64,000 nucleotides of DNA from Nocardia vaccinii NBRC 15922 (GCF_001613305.1 NZ_BDCC01000039.1:1-64000); one strand, 5' to 3'. Positions 23,829 through 32,953 are shown, numbered from the stretch's first letter. The notes: generated by a model not told the origin, from the letters alone. Program-made: numbers and translations.

Positions 23829-24785
23829 ATGAACGATCATCGGGGTGATTCTGGTGGCGTGCCGACCTCCGCCGATCGCATCGCCGAAATCCGTCCGCTT
23901 CCCGAGTCCCATCTGGCCGCCGAGGCGGCCACCCAGCCCGACGACTGGACGCGCGCCGCGCGGATCGCCGCCGACCATGCCGCGCTGCTGCCGCAGCCCG
24001 GTGAGCGGGTGGCCGTGATCGGTTGCGGCACTTCGTATTTCATGTCCCGGGCGATCTCCGAGCTGCGTGAATCCGCCGGGCAGGGGGTAACCGATGCCTG
24101 GCCCGCCGGGCAGGTGCGTGGCCGCGACTACGATCGCTACCTGATCATCTGCCGTTCGGGCACCACGACCGAGGTGCTCGAGGCGATGCGCGCGCTGCCC
24201 GAGGGTGTGCCGCGGGCGGTGATCTGCTCGAGCCCGGGTACGCCGGTGCTCGACCTCGCCGATCCGATCCTCATCGCCGATGTGGACGAGCAGTCGGTGG
24301 TGCAGACCCGTTTCGCCACCACCGCGCTGGCGATTCTGCGGTGGCATCTGGGCGAGGATCTCGCGCCGGTGATCGCGCAGGCCCGCGAGGTACTCGCGGA
24401 GGACCCGGCAGAGTCGCTGGCCGCGGTGCGGTCGGCCGAGCAGATCAGTTTCGTCGGAATGGGTTTCGCGGCGGCGATCGCCGACGAGGCCGGGCTCAAG
24501 TTGCGCGAATCCTGCCAGTCCTGGACCGAGGGATACCTGGCCACCGAATGGCGGCACGGACCGGTCAGCATCGCCGCGCCCGGGCGCGTGGTGTGGGCCT
24601 TCGGTGCGCTGCCGTCCGGTTTGGCGCAGGACGTCGCGGCCACGGGCGCGCACTTCGAACATCGCGATATCGATCCGATGGCCGATCTGGTGCGGGTGCA
24701 CCGGCTGTGCCAGATGCGCGCGGCCGATCTCGGGCTGGACCCCGACCATCCGCGCAGCCTGAATCGCTCGGTGATCCTGGGCTGA
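23829..24785 (+). CDS. SIS-domain sugar isomerase/deaminase (AgaS-like)
   Basis: A 318-residue double-SIS protein related to the isomerase half of GlmS and to AgaS. The first SIS shows VAVIGCGTSYFMSRAISEL and IICRSGTTTEVLEAM; the second has FVGMGFAAAIADEAGLKLRE and ATEWRHGPVSI. The Glu/His residues of the latter are typical for aldose/ketose isomerisation. With NagA, a PfkB kinase and a class II aldolase in the same operon, the best fit is galactosamine-6-phosphate deaminase/isomerase producing tagatose-6-phosphate. Glucosamine-6-phosphate deaminase is the alternative. ATG 23829 follows the direct repeats with no clear ribosome site, so the mRNA may be leaderless. Confidence 0.8.
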   Translation: MNDHRGDSGGVPTSADRIAEIRPLPESHLAAEAATQPDDWTRAARIAADHAALLPQPGERVAVIGCGTSYFMSRAISELRESAGQGVTDAWPAGQVRGRDYDRYLIICRSGTTTEVLEAMRALPEGVPRAVICSSPGTPVLDLADPILIADVDEQSVVQTRFATTALAILRWHLGEDLAPVIAQAREVLAEDPAESLAAVRSAEQISFVGMGFAAAIADEAGLKLRESCQSWTEGYLATEWRHGPVSIAAPGRVVWAFGALPSGLAQDVAATGAHFEHRDIDPMADLVRVHRLCQMRAADLGLDPDHPRSLNRSVILG

Positions 24786-24792
24786 CGGATCA

Positions 24793-25722
24793 GTGGTGCG
24801 CATTCCCGGACCCGCGGATTCGGTCCTGGCCGTGGATGTCGGCGGGACGACGATCAAAGCCGAGATCACCGATGCCGCGGGCGAGGTGCTGAGCAGCGGT
24901 ACCGTCGCGACCCCGCCCGGCGCGGCGGCCTTCGATGCGATGGGTGCGCTGGGTGATCGGCTGCTCGCGGAACTTCCTGTCGCACAACGTGGTCGAGTGG
25001 CGCAAGCCGCGGTGATCCTGCCCGGCATCGTGGATCCCGTCCGTTCGCTGGCTGTGTTCAGCAGTAACGTCGGGTGGCGGGATGTGAAGGTGGGCAGCCG
25101 GTTCACCGATCGCTGGGGTATGCCGGTGCTGATCGAACACGATGTCGCGGTGGCGGGCTGGGCCGAATGGCGATTCGGCGCGGGTCGCGGCTGTGACGAC
25201 GTGTGCGTCCTGATCCTGGGGACCGGAATCAGCGGAACCCTGTCGGTCGGTGGGCGGCTGGTGCGCGGTGCGGCCGGTCAGGCCGGGGAGTACGGGCATA
25301 TTCCGGTCCGCCATCGAGACGGGCTGCGCTGTCCGTGCGGCAATGTCGGATGTGTGGAGACGGTCGCCTCCGGTGCGGCGATCGCCCGTGCCTACACCGC
25401 CCGCACCGGGCGTGAAATCCCCGGGGCGGAAACAGTTTTCGCGGTGTTGGACAGTGATCCCGAGGCGCGAGCGGTGGTGGCCGACGCCATCGACGCACTC
25501 GCCGAGGGATTGTTCGGCGTCATCCACGCGGTCTGCCCGGAACTGGTGGTCCTGGGTGGCGGGCTGGCCGGCGCGGGTGTGGTGCTGACCGGTGCGCTGC
25601 AGGATCGGCTGACCGAACTGCTGTGTGTGGTCCCCGCGCCGCGGGTGGTGCTGGGTGAGTTCGGGGCGCGTGCGGGGCTGGTCGGGGCTGCCCGATATGC
25701 CCGTTCGGGCACGCTGGAATGA
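24793..25722 (+). CDS. ROK-family sugar kinase (amino-sugar kinase)
   Basis: A 309-residue ROK kinase. It has the ATP-phosphate loop VLAVDVGGTTIKAEI, the ROK signature LILGTGISGTLSVGGRLVRGAAGQAGEYGH in pieces, and the zinc motif LRCPCGNVGCVETVASG (CxCGxxGCxE). The usual ENDAN segment reads IEHDVAVAGWAEW, retaining the catalytic Asp. It would phosphorylate the imported N-acetyl amino sugar at C6 in the cytoplasm. GTG 24793 starts 7 bp after the SIS stop. It is the second gene of the catabolic operon. Confidence 0.88.
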   Translation: MVRIPGPADSVLAVDVGGTTIKAEITDAAGEVLSSGTVATPPGAAAFDAMGALGDRLLAELPVAQRGRVAQAAVILPGIVDPVRSLAVFSSNVGWRDVKVGSRFTDRWGMPVLIEHDVAVAGWAEWRFGAGRGCDDVCVLILGTGISGTLSVGGRLVRGAAGQAGEYGHIPVRHRDGLRCPCGNVGCVETVASGAAIARAYTARTGREIPGAETVFAVLDSDPEARAVVADAIDALAEGLFGVIHAVCPELVVLGGGLAGAGVVLTGALQDRLTELLCVVPAPRVVLGEFGARAGLVGAARYARSGTLE

Positions 25723-25849
25723 TCTATCGACGCAACCGTCCCAGTCGAATTTGCCGAATGGTTGCGGCGCGGGGAGTCCGGGCGGGTACGGTTCGTGCGC
25801 GGGCATCGAGGCAGGTAGTGCGCGGGCGCGTGATGGACGAGGTGATGGT

Positions 25850-27001
25850 GTGAACCGAGAGCCGCAGACCCGGCTGCGGGGTCGTATCGTCGCGGCGTCG
25901 AATTCGTTCGAGGACGGCGTCGTCACGTTCCGAGGCGAGCGGATCGTCGCGGTGGAATCCTTCGCGTCCTGGGCCGGCGCACATCCGGACATTTCGCCGC
26001 CGTCCTTCGACGGGACGGTGATTCCCGGGCTCGTCGATATCCACAATCACGGTGGGTTCGGGCATCGGTTCGATACGACAAATCCGGACGAGGCGCGCGG
26101 TGCGGCCGAATATCATCTGCGCAACGGCAGCACGACGGTGCTGGCCGGGATCGTGACGGCCGCGCCGGACGATATGGTCGCCCAGACCGCCATGCTGGGC
26201 GAATTGGCTGCCGAAGGGGTGATCGCGGGCGTGCACGCCGAAGGACCGTTCCTGTCGGAGGTGCGTTGCGGCGCACAGGATCCGCGGTATCTGCTCGATC
26301 CCGATCCCGCCCTGATCGATCGGCTGCTCATGGCGGCGGCCGGGCGACTGCGGGTGATGACTCTCGCCCCGGAGCGCCCCGGATTTTTCGAGGCGGCCGA
26401 ACGACTCGCGGACAACGGTGTCGTCGTCGCGCTGGGACACAGCGACGCGTACTACGATGAGTTTCGGGATGCGCTGTCGCCCAATGGATTCGGAACCCTG
26501 GTTACCCACCTGGCGAACGGCATGCCGCCGCTGCATCATCGCGCCCCGGGACCGGTTGCCGCCTCGCTGGTGGCCGCGGCCCACGGCGATGCGGTGCTGG
26601 AGTTGATCGGTGACGGTGTGCACCTCGACCCCGGATTCGGCGCGCTGGCCTTCGCGACCGCTCCCGGGCGTGTGGCGTTGATCACCGATGCGATGCAGGC
26701 GGCCGGGCTGCCCGACGGGGAGTACCGGCTCGGCCCGCAGACGGTGTGGGTCAGCGGCGGGGTGGCGCGGGTCGCGAGCGGGTCGATCGCCGGAGGTACG
26801 TCGACGCTGCTGGACTGCCTGCGCTGGGCGGTGCGGGAATGCGGTGTCGCACTGGCCGATGCGGTGCGCGCGGCAACCAGCACCCCGGCCGCGGCGGCGG
26901 GGCTGGGCGGCGTCGGCGATCTGAGCCCCGGGCGGTACGCGGACATCCTGGTACTCGACGAGGACATGGGGTTGCGTCGAACCCTGCGACGAGGAAGGTA
27001 G
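25850..27001 (+). CDS. N-acetyl amino-sugar-6-phosphate deacetylase (NagA/AgaA)
   Basis: A 383-residue amidohydrolase-fold deacetylase. Metal and substrate motifs are visible in order: PGLVDIHNHGGFGH, the VHAEGPFLSEVRCGAQ loop with the metal-binding Glu, ALGHSDAYYDE, VTHLANGMPPLHHR, DGVHLDP and ALITDAMQAAG with the catalytic Asp. It removes acetate from GlcNAc-6-P or GalNAc-6-P; sequence alone does not separate NagA from AgaA. The adjacent tagatose-type kinase and aldolase favour GalNAc. GTG 25850 has an upstream GACGAGG. The 127-bp gap from the ROK gene contains no gene. Confidence 0.9.
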   Translation: MNREPQTRLRGRIVAASNSFEDGVVTFRGERIVAVESFASWAGAHPDISPPSFDGTVIPGLVDIHNHGGFGHRFDTTNPDEARGAAEYHLRNGSTTVLAGIVTAAPDDMVAQTAMLGELAAEGVIAGVHAEGPFLSEVRCGAQDPRYLLDPDPALIDRLLMAAAGRLRVMTLAPERPGFFEAAERLADNGVVVALGHSDAYYDEFRDALSPNGFGTLVTHLANGMPPLHHRAPGPVAASLVAAAHGDAVLELIGDGVHLDPGFGALAFATAPGRVALITDAMQAAGLPDGEYRLGPQTVWVSGGVARVASGSIAGGTSTLLDCLRWAVRECGVALADAVRAATSTPAAAAGLGGVGDLSPGRYADILVLDEDMGLRRTLRRGR

Positions 27002-27006
27002 TTGAC

Positions 27007-27957
27007 GTGATCCTGACCGTGACCATGAACCCCGCCTACGACATGACCTATCGCGTGGAGCGTTTCGAGCGGGGGCGGGAGCACCGTGTGCTGTCGGTCG
27101 AGCAGCGCATCGGCGGTAAGGGGATCAACGTCTCGCGTGTGTTGAACCAGCTCGGAAAGTATTCGCGGGCAACCGGTTTCGCGGACCACATGTTCTCCGC
27201 GACCGCCGAGCTCGAATTGCCGGTGGATTTCGTGCACGCACTGCCGTGGATTCGGCGCACCGTGGTGATCAGCGAATCCGGGGACGGTACTGCCACCTCG
27301 CTGTGGGAGCCCGGCGCGCGATTGAGCGAACCCTATGCGATCGACCAGCTGAAGGTCAGAGTCGCGGGCATGCTGAACGATTCAGGCGGGATGGTGGTGT
27401 CCGGATCGCTGCCCGCCGGCGTGGCCGACGGGGTTCCGGCCGAGCTGGCGCGCACCGCGCTCGCGGCCGGGGTGCCCACGATCTGCGATGTGGACGGCCG
27501 CGCACTGCAATTGGCCGCCGAGGTGCCGGGCATCGTGCTGATGCCCAATCGGGGCGAACTCGAACAATTGACCGGAGCGCCCGTGGGCAGTCCGCAGGAG
27601 GTGGTCGCCGCGGTGCGACCGCTGATCGAGGGTGGTGTGCGGGCGGTGGTCGCCACCCGTGGCGCTGAGGGCATCGTCGCGGTGACCGCGTCGGGGGCCT
27701 GGTCCGGGGTGCCGCCCGAGCCGATGGCGGGCAATCCGACCGGCGCCGGTGATGCCGCTGCCGCCGCCGTCATCGCCGCACTGGCCGCCGCGCCGGAACC
27801 GGACTGGGCCGCGCTCGTGGCCGATGCGGTCGCGACTTCCGCTGCGGCCGTGGTGATTCCGGTCGCCGGAGAGATCGATCGAGCGCTGCGCGAGCGGTTG
27901 GCTCCGGATGTCGTGGTCACCGAACTCGACGCCGTATCCGGGAAAACGGCCTCATGA
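27007..27957 (+). CDS. PfkB-family sugar-phosphate kinase (tagatose-6-P/1-phosphofructokinase type)
   Basis: A 316-residue PfkB kinase of the LacC/FruK/AgaZ branch. The start ILTVTMNPAYDMTYRVERF and the GGKGINVSRVLNQLG motif are characteristic. The nucleotide region is VVATRGAEGIVAV, and the catalytic base lies in NPTGAGDAAAAAVIAAL. In this operon the logical step is ATP-dependent phosphorylation of tagatose-6-P at C1 to give tagatose-1,6-bisphosphate. GTG 27007 is 6 bp after the deacetylase stop, consistent with coupling. Confidence 0.87.
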   Translation: MILTVTMNPAYDMTYRVERFERGREHRVLSVEQRIGGKGINVSRVLNQLGKYSRATGFADHMFSATAELELPVDFVHALPWIRRTVVISESGDGTATSLWEPGARLSEPYAIDQLKVRVAGMLNDSGGMVVSGSLPAGVADGVPAELARTALAAGVPTICDVDGRALQLAAEVPGIVLMPNRGELEQLTGAPVGSPQEVVAAVRPLIEGGVRAVVATRGAEGIVAVTASGAWSGVPPEPMAGNPTGAGDAAAAAVIAALAAAPEPDWAALVADAVATSAAAVVIPVAGEIDRALRERLAPDVVVTELDAVSGKTAS

Positions 27958-28113
27958 CATGGCGTCGGATGGGCCGGCGCGGGGACCTGATCGCCGTTCG
28001 GGTCGGTTCGGGTTCGAGGGCGGTCCTGTCGTGAGCCCGGTCGTCGCCGAATCGGCGCCGTGCCGCCGGAGGCCGGCGTTGGAATCGCCGGTTGTAGCGC
28101 AGGAGGTCGCCTC

Positions 28114-28938
28114 GTGAGTCTGCTCCCTGTTCCCGAACTGCTGGCCGCGGCCGAACCGGGCGGGCTCGGGGCGTTCAACGTGGTCGCCCTGGAACACGCC
28201 GAAGCCATCGCCGCGGCCGCGGAGGCGGCGAAATGTCCGGCGATCCTGCAGATCTCGGAGAACACCGTCCGGTATCACGGCGGGTTGCGGCCGTTGGCGC
28301 GGGCGTGCCTGCAGATCGCCGAGGACAGTACGGCCCCGCTCGCGGTGCATCTGGATCATGCGACCTCGCATGAATTGATCCGTGCGGCGGTCGAAGTCGG
28401 CGTTCGCTCGGTCATGTACGACGGGTCGCGGCTCGATTACGACGAGAACGTCCGCAGCACAGCGAAAATCGTGCGCTGGTGCCGGGAACGCGAGGTCTTC
28501 GCCGAGGCCGAACTGGGCGAGGTGGGTGGTAAGGACGGTGCGCATGCGCCCGGTGTTCGCACCGATCCGGACGAGGCGGTCGACTTCGTCGCGGCCACCG
28601 GTGTGGACGCATTGGCCGTCGCGGTGGGATCCTCGCATGCCATGCACACTCGCGACGCGATCTTGGACGACGATCTGATCGCCCGGCTGGCCGCGAAAGT
28701 GCCTGTGCCCCTTGTCCTGCACGGCTCATCCGGGGTGCCCGACACCGGATTGCGCTCGGCGGTGCGCGCGGGCATGCGGAAGATCAACATCGCGACTCGG
28801 CTGAATATCGTTCTGGCGCAGTCGGTCCGCGCGGAACTCGCCGCCGACGCGGCGGTGTCCGATCCACGCCGATACCTCGGCCCCGGTCGCCGTGCCGTAC
28901 AGCAGGAGATCGAACACCTGCTGCGCGTGCTCGGCTAG
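28114..28938 (+). CDS. Class II fructose/tagatose-bisphosphate aldolase (KbaY/GatY-like)
   Basis: A 274-residue zinc aldolase. Family motifs are GLGAFNVVALEHAEAIAAAA, VHLDHATSHELI (metal His and catalytic Asp), VMYDGSRLDYDENV, AELGEVGGKDG, the glycine loop PLVLHGSSGVPD and KINIATRLN. It cleaves tagatose-1,6-bisphosphate (or fructose-1,6-bisphosphate) to dihydroxyacetone phosphate and glyceraldehyde-3-phosphate. GTG 28114 has an ideal ribosome site (AGGAGG at 28101-28106). It is the fifth gene of the catabolic operon, separated from the kinase by 156 bp in which I see no gene. Confidence 0.88.
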   Translation: MSLLPVPELLAAAEPGGLGAFNVVALEHAEAIAAAAEAAKCPAILQISENTVRYHGGLRPLARACLQIAEDSTAPLAVHLDHATSHELIRAAVEVGVRSVMYDGSRLDYDENVRSTAKIVRWCREREVFAEAELGEVGGKDGAHAPGVRTDPDEAVDFVAATGVDALAVAVGSSHAMHTRDAILDDDLIARLAAKVPVPLVLHGSSGVPDTGLRSAVRAGMRKINIATRLNIVLAQSVRAELAADAAVSDPRRYLGPGRRAVQQEIEHLLRVLG

Positions 28939-29157
28939 CCGACCGCTGCCACGGGGGCGAGCACCGAAGGTGCGCGCGACCCGGCGCCCGTTACCGGTTA
29001 CGCGGTTCTCGCCGGTCTCGCCGAACGCCGTCGCCCCGCACCGGATCGTGGGGGATCGGCTGCCGGTGGCGCGTCGCCAGGGTGACGGTGGGCTCCGGCG
29101 GTAGGGTTCGCCTCGGATTCGCTGTGGTGGAATCGATCCTGCTGGATGGGAGAGATG

Positions 29158-29547
29158 ATGTCCGACAAGGGGGTTGAGGTAGGGGAGTACGAGGCCGCGC
29201 GGATGCCGGTGACCGTGCGGGTGGCCCGGGTGGTGGCGTGCGGGATGGCGGTGATCGGGCTGGTGTGTGTGGCCTCGGCGGGGTGGTTGTTCGGGGCGCG
29301 GTCGGCGGGGATCACCGCGCTGTTCTTCGTGCCGAGCTGGCTGCTGGGGTCGCTGGCGCTGGCGTTCGGGGCGGTGGGCGGCGGGATTCGGGTGACCGCG
29401 GTGTTGCTGGCCGTGCTGAACATGCTGTGGACCGTGCCGTCGATTCCGGCGGGGCGCCCGCCCGGATGGCTGGGGCCGGCGAGCGCGATCCTGCTGGTCG
29501 TACTGCTGTTCCGGCCTTCGGCGCGGGCGTGGTTCGCGGGGGAGTGA
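29158..29547 (+). CDS. Small integral membrane protein, function unknown
   Basis: A 129-residue protein with four predicted helices (VARVVACGMAVIGLVCVASA; GITALFFVPSWLLGSLALAF; a short one near 85; ASAILLVVLLF) and a short cytosolic N-terminus. I do not recognise a family. ATG 29158 is preferred to the adjacent ATG 29155 and to 29146 because GGGAG sits 5 bases upstream. It converges on the XdhC gene, with only 3 bp between the stops. The 219-bp gap from the aldolase holds no recognisable site. Confidence 0.6.
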   Translation: MSDKGVEVGEYEAARMPVTVRVARVVACGMAVIGLVCVASAGWLFGARSAGITALFFVPSWLLGSLALAFGAVGGGIRVTAVLLAVLNMLWTVPSIPAGRPPGWLGPASAILLVVLLFRPSARAWFAGE

Positions 29548-29550
29548 CGT

Positions 29551-30552
29551 TCAGGGCGTGGTCAGTGCGGGAAAGGGGCCGGTGTGATGCGATGGGGTGC
29601 GCGAGCGTACGGCCAGGAGTTCGGCGGCGAGCGCGACGGCAGTCTCCATCGGGGTGCTCGCACCCAGATCCAGGCCCGCGGGGGTGTACAGCCGGGCCAG
29701 GGATTCGGCGTTGAAACCACCGGCGTACAGGGCCTCCATGCGCTGAGTGTGCGCGGGGCCCGCGCCCAGTGCGCCCAGATAGCCGAATTCGGGTAGTCGC
29801 AGCGCCGTGGTGAGCAGCGGAATCTCGAATTTGGGGTCCTGGGTGACCGTCACCAGGGCCGTACGATAATCGATCAATCCGGCGGCGGCCTGCGCCTCGA
29901 GATAGCGGTGCGGCCAGTCGACGATCACCTCCGCCCCCGGAAAGGACTGCTCGGCGGCGAACCGCTGCCGGGCGTCGCAGACCGTGACGCGGTAGCCCAG
30001 CAACTTGCCCTGGATGCACAGCGCGGCGGCGAATGCGTTGGCGCCGAAGATGATCAGCCGCGGTGCGGCGGCATATGAGCAGCAGAACACATCGGATTCC
30101 GGCAGCGCGACCAGTTCGGTGTTGTGCCGCCGGTCGGTCACCAGATGCTGCCCGATCACCGTCGGGTCCGAATGCCACACCACCGTGAACAGGGTGACCG
30201 GCTTGAATCCGGCCAGATCCTGCGCGACAGCCGGAAATTCGGGAAAGTCGTTGCGGGAGAACGGTTCCACGAAGACATCGATGGTGCCGCAGTCGGCGCT
30301 GTCCATGCCGGTGCTGGGATCGAAGCGCTGCAATTCCTTGCGCCCGGAGCGAGCCGCGTGGATTGCCGCGTCATAGATGGCGCTTTCATAACATCCATCG
30401 GAGACCGAACCGAAGACGCGTCCGTCGGGATCGACGAGCATCGCCGAACCGATCGGCATGGGAGCCGGACCGAACGTCCGTACCAGAGTCGCGAGGGCGC
30501 CGATACGCCCGGAGTGCCACACCCGCAGTAGGTCATCGACGATGTCGCGCAT
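29551..30552 (-). CDS. XdhC/CoxI family molybdoenzyme maturation protein
   Basis: A 333-residue protein with the N-terminal XdhC_CoxI domain (ATLVRTFGPAPMPIGSAMLV, then VSDGCYESAIYDAA) and the C-terminal XdhC Rossmann domain (PRLIIFGANAFAAALCIQGK, later YLGALGAG). XdhC-type proteins bind molybdenum cofactor and insert it, sulfurated, into xanthine dehydrogenase-class enzymes. No such enzyme is in this window. The ribosome site GGGAGC precedes ATG 30552. It follows the MocA-like gene by 13 bp on the same strand, a common cofactor-maturation pair. Confidence 0.85.
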   Translation of the reverse strand: MRDIVDDLLRVWHSGRIGALATLVRTFGPAPMPIGSAMLVDPDGRVFGSVSDGCYESAIYDAAIHAARSGRKELQRFDPSTGMDSADCGTIDVFVEPFSRNDFPEFPAVAQDLAGFKPVTLFTVVWHSDPTVIGQHLVTDRRHNTELVALPESDVFCCSYAAAPRLIIFGANAFAAALCIQGKLLGYRVTVCDARQRFAAEQSFPGAEVIVDWPHRYLEAQAAAGLIDYRTALVTVTQDPKFEIPLLTTALRLPEFGYLGALGAGPAHTQRMEALYAGGFNAESLARLYTPAGLDLGASTPMETAVALAAELLAVRSRTPSHHTGPFPALTTP

Positions 30553-30565
30553 CACAAGCTCCCGA

Positions 30566-31186
30566 TCAGCGTGCGCCGGTGGGCGGATAGTCGTGGTCAC
30601 GTCCCGTCGCCAGATCGTCACACGTGACGGCCACAATATCCGGTCTTTTGACCAGAAACTCCCTCGCTCCGGAATTTCCTTGTGCGGTATCGATCACGGC
30701 TTCCCAGTGCTTGTGGGATAGCACAACCGGATGACCGGGCCGGCCGTGGAAAGCCGCGCGGGCCAACCCGCTCGGCGTGGTGCGCGCGGCCGCGAGGACC
30801 CGGGCCACGACGTCCGCGCCGACGTCCGGGGTGTCGACCGGCATGATCGCCGCGTACTCGGCCGGATCGGCCGCACTCGCCGCGGCGGTTAGCCCGGCGC
30901 GCAGCGACGCGGCCAATCCCACGGCCCAGTCCGCTGCCCAAACCGGTTGCGCCCCTTCGGGTATGGCGATGGCCGGAGAGTCGCACACCAGCCATCGGCC
31001 GTCCGCGTCAGGCCGAGCCGGACCCGTCGCCCCCAGTATCACGTGCACCCGCACACATCCCCCTTCGAGCAGTGCGTCCACCGCGCCCCGCAACCACGCA
31101 CCGTCCTCGGCGAGCGCCTTCGGCCGCCCGTATCGGGTGCCCGCCCCCGCGGCGAGCAGAATCCCGTCGCAGCGTCCCACATCCAT
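30566..31186 (-). CDS. MobA/MocA-like molybdenum cofactor nucleotidyltransferase
   Basis: A 206-residue NTP-transferase. It shows the nucleotide-binding start GILLAAGAGTRYGRPKAL, the acidic MPVDTPDVGADVV region for Mg and PGHPVVLSHKHWEAV. Members of this group attach CMP or GMP to molybdopterin (MocA/MobA); the XdhC partner favours the cytidylyltransferase MocA. It is first in the two-gene operon. It is shorter than typical E. coli MocA but complete for the compact form. Confidence 0.8.
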   Translation of the reverse strand: MDVGRCDGILLAAGAGTRYGRPKALAEDGAWLRGAVDALLEGGCVRVHVILGATGPARPDADGRWLVCDSPAIAIPEGAQPVWAADWAVGLAASLRAGLTAAASAADPAEYAAIMPVDTPDVGADVVARVLAAARTTPSGLARAAFHGRPGHPVVLSHKHWEAVIDTAQGNSGAREFLVKRPDIVAVTCDDLATGRDHDYPPTGAR

Positions 31187-31305
31187 TCCGCCGAGCGTAA
31201 CCGCGCCGAACCACCTTCGCCGCCCCTGAACACAGCCGGCCGTACGGCTCGGGGACAGGCCGATCGGCGAGCCTCCGCCGCATCGGTGCTGGTTGCGGAC
31301 CCGTA

Positions 31306-32439
31306 TCAGGCGAAGAGTTTGCGCACGAACGGGATCGAGTCGGGTTGGGAGGCCAGGACCGTGCCGCTGTGATCGGTGGGGTAGGTGCGGAAGGTGAGGG
31401 GCTGGCGGTTGGCGGTGAGGACGGCGGCGAAACGCAGGGTTTCCGGGGTGATCACATCGATGTCCAGGAGACCCTGACCCATGAACAGCGGCCGGTCGTA
31501 GCCGGTTTCGGGGAGGCCGAGGTAGTTGTGCAGGAGGCCGTGGAAGTCCGGAATGGCGGCCAGGGGACGGGCGAAGAAATTGCCGCCGACCACTCTGTTC
31601 GAGATCAGGGCCGCGCCGAGCGGGCCGAGGCATTCGGTGCGGGCGCGGTCGACCCAGTAGCGGCCCTCCGGGGTCAGGTAGGAGTCGATGTTCAGTTCGG
31701 GCCGGGCCGTGCGCAGGCCGTTCAGGATGTAGAGCGTATAGGCGGTGATGTCGCCGCTGAGCGCGATCGGCGGGACGCCCGGACCCAGTGCGGTCAGGAC
31801 ATCCTCGATGTAGGCGGGGGTTCCGGTCGCGACCGCGCCGCGATAGTCCAGATCCGGGCCGAAGGCGGTCGCGTACCGCGCGGTGCTGACCGCCGCACCC
31901 GCACCCTGCGACTGCCCGACGACGACCCACTTGTGCGCCAGCGCCGGGTAGTGCCCACTCGCCGCGCGGACCGCGTCCACGACGTTGTGCGCCTCGACCC
32001 GGCCGTCCAGATAGGGGTGCGCGCCCGGGGACCCGAGCCCGGCGTAGTCGGCCGCGACGATCGCATAGCCCTGCTTCAGCCAGGCGCCGAGATAGGACCA
32101 GTCGCGATCGACCGCGGCGGGTCCGGCGACGCTGTAGGCGCAGTCGTCACCGATGCCGACGGTGCCGTGCGCCCAGGCGATGACGGGCCAGCCTCCGGCG
32201 GGTGGTGCGCCCGGCGGGAAGTAGACCGCCGCACTGGCCGTGGTCGGCGCGTCGCCGACGGTGGTGGTGCCGTAGAAGAATCGTTGCGAATTCACCGAAC
32301 CCGGCAGCGTCGCCGCGGTGGACAGTGGCGCGACCGATTCGAAGCCGCCCGCGGCGGGTGCGGCCTGGGCGAACGGCTGCTGTAGCAGAGCGGTGGCCGC
32401 GGCGACGGCAAGGGCGGCGGCGGTCGAGAGTTTCCGCAT
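31306..32439 (-). CDS. Secreted lipase-family alpha/beta hydrolase
   Basis: A 377-residue exported protein. A Sec signal peptide (MRKLSTAAALAVAAATALLQ, cleaved near AQAAPA) is followed by a secretory-lipase fold: WAHGTVGIGDDC for the oxyanion region, the nucleophile GQSQGAGAAV and the C-terminal acid/His region DIDVITPET and PTDHSG. This matches the LIP family that hydrolyses triglycerides or other esters outside the cell. GAGGAG lies 4 bases before ATG 32439. The upstream open frame overlaps the aceA control region and is not used. Its promoter must lie within that region. Confidence 0.85.
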   Translation of the reverse strand: MRKLSTAAALAVAAATALLQQPFAQAAPAAGGFESVAPLSTAATLPGSVNSQRFFYGTTTVGDAPTTASAAVYFPPGAPPAGGWPVIAWAHGTVGIGDDCAYSVAGPAAVDRDWSYLGAWLKQGYAIVAADYAGLGSPGAHPYLDGRVEAHNVVDAVRAASGHYPALAHKWVVVGQSQGAGAAVSTARYATAFGPDLDYRGAVATGTPAYIEDVLTALGPGVPPIALSGDITAYTLYILNGLRTARPELNIDSYLTPEGRYWVDRARTECLGPLGAALISNRVVGGNFFARPLAAIPDFHGLLHNYLGLPETGYDRPLFMGQGLLDIDVITPETLRFAAVLTANRQPLTFRTYPTDHSGTVLASQPDSIPFVRKLFA

Positions 32440-32653
32440 CGTGCTCCTCGGCTGCTGGATTCGGGCGGGGATTCGGCTGGGTAAGTCTCGCAGTCCGGTG
32501 CGGCCCGGATGTCCCGGGACACCGGATGTGACCGCCGTCAGTGACCGCCGCCACGGAACCCGAGTCCGATGGCTTGTGAAGGTCATCACACTCGGCAATG
32601 CCGGTGTCGCGATTCGGTCGATGGTATGGACCGCGCTAACAGTACGGCCGTTA

Positions 32654-32842
32654 CGCAAATCCGCATGTCAGGCCTACCCGCTAGTAGATTATGAGCCCGC
32701 AATTCGAGCGCAAATTTTGCAGAGTTAGCAAATGGGGTGTGAAAGCTAGCCGAGATTTGCATTAGCAACAGGTAGACGGCACTTTTCTGGTGTGCAATCG
32801 TGTGGAAGTACACCCGATGGGCATAGCAAGCCTGCAAATTGC
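32654..32842. promoter_or_regulatory. aceA upstream control region with RamB-like half-sites
   Basis: The gene-free stretch 32440-32953 is AT-richer than its surroundings and carries repeated TTTGC/GCAAA half-sites: CGCAAAT at 32654, GCAAATTTTGC at 32710-32720 (palindrome), GCAAAT at 32728, ATTTGC at 32755 next to TTAGCAAC, and GCAAATTGC at 32834. RamB recognises TTTGCAAA-type cores in Corynebacterium. TAGATT at 32685-32690 could be a -10. The array lies between aceA and the divergent lipase gene, so it may also affect the lipase. Confidence 0.6.
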
Positions 32843-32953
32843 CGCTCCAGCAGTGTTCGGACATCGCAGGGCCCCGACCGCCTGAAGTGCAGTCGGAACC
32901 CGACGAAGTCCGCACATGGGGCACCCGACCCGAACTAGGAAGTGGAGTCAGAG

